44,881 bases of DNA from an uncultured Massilia sp. (GTDB lineage Bacteria; Pseudomonadota; Gammaproteobacteria; Burkholderiales; Burkholderiaceae), in contig CAMPHU010000010.1 of NCBI GenBank assembly GCA_946886065.1, forward strand, positions 1 to 44,881. Reading direction: 5' to 3'. The position numbers and the translations under genes were made by a program. Each line of letters begins with the position of its first letter. The first letter of the stretch is position 1. The notes beneath the pieces are model-generated. The model was not told the origin of the DNA. It made no database searches and was given only the letters and a program-made list of their open reading frames with translations. Positions 42,331 through 44,881 of the stretch are shown piece by piece.

Positions 42331-43119
42331 ATGTTCCGTACCATCTTCGCGCGCCTGGCCATGGCCGGCGCGCTGCTCGCGGCCGGCGCCGTCCAGGCCG
42401 CCAGTTGCCCCGTCCACTACCTCGACGGCCGCGCGCCCGAAATCCGCAACCCCAAGCTGGCGACCGCCACCCGTGAGCTGTGCTACGGCGTGTTCGGGGT
42501 GGTGCACTCGGGGGTGACCCGCACGCCGCTGTGGTCGGCCGAATACCTGCGGGCCGACAACCTCGAGCGCGCCGAGGGCCTGGACCGCGACAACGCCTTC
42601 CACGCCGAGCCGCGCCTGCCGCAGGGCCAGCGCGCCGAACTCTCCGATTACTCGCGCAGCGGCTTCGACCGCGGGCACCTGGCGCCGAATGGCGACATGC
42701 CGGACCGCCGCACCCAGCGCGAGAGCTTCTCGCTGGCCAACATGGTGCCCCAGGACGGCGACCACAACCGCCATATCTGGGCGCCGATCGAGCAGAGCGT
42801 GCGCAAGATGGCCAAGCGCGAAGGGGAGCTGTACGTGATCACCGGCCCCGCTTTTCTCGGCACCAGCCTGCGCAAGGTCGGCAACGTGCTGGTGCCCAGC
42901 CACCTGTACAAGGTGGTGTACAGTCCGCGCCAGAAGGCGGCCGCCGCCTGGTTCGTCGAGAACCGCGCCGAGGCGCCGGTCCACGTGATCCCGGTGGCCG
43001 AGCTGGAACGCATCGTCGGCATCGAGCTCCTGCCTTCGCTCAGCCGGCAGCAGAAGGAGCGCATGCTGAAGCTGCCGAAGATCAAGCAGCGCAAGCCGCG
43101 CAATCAAGCACGCGATTGA
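42331..43119 (+). CDS. Secreted DNA/RNA non-specific endonuclease (NUC family)
   Basis: This 262-residue exported nuclease has a signal peptide (MFRTIFARLAMAGALLAAGA, cleavage near AVQA at 20-23). The catalytic core carries the DRGH motif at 113-116 (SGFDRGHLAPNGDM), where His116 is the general base. The metal-ligand block NMVPQDGDHNRHIW is at 137-150. It belongs to the Serratia nuclease/NucA beta-beta-alpha-metal family and should cut DNA and RNA in the periplasm or outside the cell. Two cysteines, 26 and 51, could form a disulfide. The ATG at 42331 gives a normal signal peptide; an in-frame TTG 15 bases upstream is less likely. A small gene follows after 16 bases. Confidence 0.92.
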   Translation: MFRTIFARLAMAGALLAAGAVQAASCPVHYLDGRAPEIRNPKLATATRELCYGVFGVVHSGVTRTPLWSAEYLRADNLERAEGLDRDNAFHAEPRLPQGQRAELSDYSRSGFDRGHLAPNGDMPDRRTQRESFSLANMVPQDGDHNRHIWAPIEQSVRKMAKREGELYVITGPAFLGTSLRKVGNVLVPSHLYKVVYSPRQKAAAAWFVENRAEAPVHVIPVAELERIVGIELLPSLSRQQKERMLKLPKIKQRKPRNQARD

Positions 43120-43135
43120 TACCGGAGCCATTCCC

Positions 43136-43396
43136 ATGAAATCGAAGAAAGCCGCATTCGCACCCTACGCCAACGAAGCCGACGTGCTGGAAGTCGGCAA
43201 CCTGATGCTGGAGAACCGGGTCGACCGCATCACGGTGTCGGGCGACGTCGACCTGACCGCCGACCGCCAGGGCCTGGCCGCGGCGCGCCGCCTGCACGAG
43301 GCGCTCGGCGCCATCGTCGCCGCGCTGGAGGCGCGCGAACTGCCCGAGCGCCTGCCGCCGCCGGACCTCAAGACGGTCGATAATCCTTTCGCCTGA
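43136..43396 (+). CDS. Small hypothetical protein downstream of the nuclease
   Basis: This is an 86-residue soluble protein with no signal peptide. The visible layout is an N-terminal basic start (MKSKKAAFAPYANEADVLEV), a short strand pair (VDRITVSGDVDLTAD), a helix (LAAARRLHEALGAIVAALEA) and a Pro-rich end. I do not recognise the family. A GGAG site precedes the ATG, and only 16 bases separate it from the nuclease gene, so the two are probably co-transcribed. It could be a nuclease inhibitor or simply a neighbour; no motif decides this. Confidence 0.75.
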   Translation: MKSKKAAFAPYANEADVLEVGNLMLENRVDRITVSGDVDLTADRQGLAAARRLHEALGAIVAALEARELPERLPPPDLKTVDNPFA

Positions 43397-43589
43397 GCCA
43401 GCTTCAGTTCCTTCGAAAAACGCCAATTGGAGGGCCGGTCCGGTCTCCATTTGTCGGGTGTCAATGGTGCGCAAGCCTGAGCGGGATTGGGGTACGCTCG
43501 TTCGGCATAGCGCCTGAAAAGACGCGCGCAATCTGAAGGGCTGCGCCGGATCCTCCAGCGCCGCCACGACACCAAACGGAGGAACGATC

Positions 43590-44881
43590 ATGCAACATAC
43601 ACTTGTAGCAGTGTTCGACAACCGCACCGACGCACAGAACGCCATGAACGAGCTGATGTCGTCGAACTATTCCCGGGAAAACGTTCGCCTGTCCACCTCG
43701 GACACCACCGGCACGACCGGGACCGCCGATGTCCGCACCAGCACTGATACGGACGAAGGCATCGGTTCCAGCATCAAGCATTTCTTCAGCGACCTGTTCG
43801 GCAGCGACGACACGACCAGTGCCAGCCGCTACGAAACCGCTGTCAGCGGCGGCCGCCATGTCCTGACCCTCACCGCCGACTCGCTGACCGAGGTCGAGCG
43901 CGCCGCCGACATTGTCGAGCGCTACGGCCCGGTCGACATCGACGAGCACTCGGACAAGACCGGTTCGATGGGCGGCGCGGGCATGACCGGCGCGATGGCC
44001 GGCGCCAGCGGCATGCAGAAATCGTCCTCGATGTCGGCGCAATCGGCGTCGCAGGGCGCGAACCTGCAAGGGACCACGAGCACGCGCACCGATTCGCTGC
44101 AGCGCGATACCGCCATCTCGGGCAGCACCTCGGGCGCCGCCTCGATACCGGTGGTCGAAGAGCAGCTCAAGATCGGCAAGCGCGAGGTCCAGCGCGGCGG
44201 CGTGCGCATCTTCTCGCGCGTGATCGAAACGCCGGTCGACCAGTCCATCGGCCTGCGCGAAGAGCATGTGAACGTGGAACGCCACCGCGTCGACAAGCCG
44301 CTCGGCCCGGGCGAGGCCGCCGCCTTCAAGGAACAGACCATCGAGATGCGCGAGACCGCCGAGGAAGCGGTGGTGCAGAAGACCGCCCGCGTGGTCGAGG
44401 AAGTGACGGTCGGCAAGCAGGTCAGCGAACGCCAGCAGCAGGTCCACGACACGGTGCGCCGCACCGAGGTCGAGGTCGAGCGCCTGGGCGCCACCGGCCG
44501 CATGCGCGACGACGACAGCGACTACCGCAGCCACTTCAGCAGCAACTACGGCAGCAGCGGCGCCTCGTACGACGACTATGCGCCGGCTTACTCGTACGGC
44601 AGCACGATGCGCAGCGACAGCCGCTATGCCAACCGCCAGTGGGACGAGGTCGAGAACGACCTGCGCACCGACTGGGAATCGCGCAATGCCGGCGGTCCGT
44701 CGACCTGGGAGAAGATGAAGGCGGCGGTGCGCCGCGGCTGGGACCGCATGACCGACGATGACGACGACAACTACTACCGCAGCCATTACAACAGCACCTA
44801 CGGCACGGCGGGCGGTTCGTACGACGACTATGCGCCGGCCTATTCCTACGGTTCGCAGATGCGCAGCGACAGCCGCTACGC
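43590..44881 (+). CDS. DUF2382 (YsnF/AvaK-type) stress protein, truncated by the window end
   Basis: At least 430 residues are visible and no stop is reached. The N-terminus (MQHTLVAVFDNRTDAQNAMN, about 1-115) resembles the general-stress YflT/17M domain. A Ser/Gly/Thr/Met-rich linker (about 130-185) follows. Residues about 186-301 form a DUF2382 domain with its paired strand motif (EEQLKIGKREVQRGGVRI; REEHVNVERHRV; ETAEEAVVQKTARVVEEVTV). After it comes an acidic, Tyr/Ser-rich tail with a repeated unit. The ATG at 43590 has a strong GGAGGA site. Such proteins are linked to desiccation and osmotic stress, but their mechanism is unknown. A 193-base gap upstream (43397-43589) shows no clear promoter. 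Confidence 0.87.
   Translation, partial: MQHTLVAVFDNRTDAQNAMNELMSSNYSRENVRLSTSDTTGTTGTADVRTSTDTDEGIGSSIKHFFSDLFGSDDTTSASRYETAVSGGRHVLTLTADSLTEVERAADIVERYGPVDIDEHSDKTGSMGGAGMTGAMAGASGMQKSSSMSAQSASQGANLQGTTSTRTDSLQRDTAISGSTSGAASIPVVEEQLKIGKREVQRGGVRIFSRVIETPVDQSIGLREEHVNVERHRVDKPLGPGEAAAFKEQTIEMRETAEEAVVQKTARVVEEVTVGKQVSERQQQVHDTVRRTEVEVERLGATGRMRDDDSDYRSHFSSNYGSSGASYDDYAPAYSYGSTMRSDSRYANRQWDEVENDLRTDWESRNAGGPSTWEKMKAAVRRGWDRMTDDDDDNYYRSHYNSTYGTAGGSYDDYAPAYSYGSQMRSDSRY
44523..44881 (+). repeat. 84-codon tandem repeat in the tail of the DUF2382 protein
   Basis: The block YRSH...S-YG...SYDDYAPAYSYGS-MRSDSRY begins at 44523 and again at 44775, exactly 252 bases later, and the second copy runs off the window. 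Nucleotide similarity is high in both copies, pointing to a fairly recent in-frame duplication. Between them lies a region with a Trp-rich acidic segment (TWEKMKAAVRRGWDRMTDDD). Confidence 0.8.

Overview
The window is 44.9 kb of GC-rich DNA with long codon-biased genes. No rRNA, tRNA, CRISPR array or insertion sequence was recognised. The gene content suggests a free-living betaproteobacterium of the Oxalobacteraceae, Massilia-like. This content includes KGG-repeat, DUF3606 and DUF2382 stress proteins, twin MscS channels, a CHASE/GGDEF/EAL-rich signalling locus and a probable DUF2863-type protein. The taxonomic call is an inference from gene content and composition, not from a marker gene.

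Region 1 (1-5812) is a stress and transport block. It holds the 3' end of an Ala/Gly-rich protein, then a minus-strand set of DUF3606 protein (missed by length-based ORF calling), MscS channel and YghA-type short-chain dehydrogenase. A plus-strand thioredoxin - MHS-type MFS transporter - GNAT acetyltransferase set follows, coupled by overlapping stop/start codons. A minus-strand DUF481 outer-membrane protein closes the block. Region 2 (6093-10492) is a two-gene phosphorelay: a 1256-residue protein carrying two histidine-kinase modules of different families around a receiver, overlapping a NarL/FixJ response regulator.

Region 3 (10858-29144) is the centrepiece. Thirteen same-strand genes, mostly overlapping or within about 30 bases of each other, run CheW, CheR, CheW, MCP, CheA-REC, CheB, REC-GAF-PAS-GGDEF-EAL-REC, CHASE-PAS-GGDEF-EAL-REC-PAS, a 105-residue domain protein, HDOD, a soluble histidine kinase, REC-HD-GYP, and a stand-alone REC protein. 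The first six genes match the components of the Wsp surface-sensing system, but the WspR-type diguanylate cyclase is absent. In its place stand two giant composite c-di-GMP proteins with complementary defects: the first has a ruined GGDEF site and an intact EAL, the second has an altered GGDEF site and a ruined EAL. A variant HD-GYP protein lies further downstream. Four related receivers occur in four of the last seven genes. I infer one integrated sensory system that controls c-di-GMP, and probably attachment or motility, with emphasis on degradation or sensing rather than synthesis.

Region 4 (29253-36856) holds a purine permease of the AzgA type, a conserved hypothetical protein, and a 444-base regulatory stretch with two clean palindromes ahead of a glycosyltransferase/UDP-galactopyranose-mutase-like fusion. 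A strong intrinsic terminator, a KGG-repeat protein and a second MscS channel follow. Region 5 (36987-44881) holds a Nudix hydrolase, a hybrid histidine kinase with a degenerate N-terminal receiver, a phytanoyl-CoA-dioxygenase-like enzyme, small stress or membrane proteins including twin DUF5985 proteins, a secreted non-specific nuclease with a small downstream partner, and the truncated start of a DUF2382 stress protein with an 84-codon C-terminal repeat.
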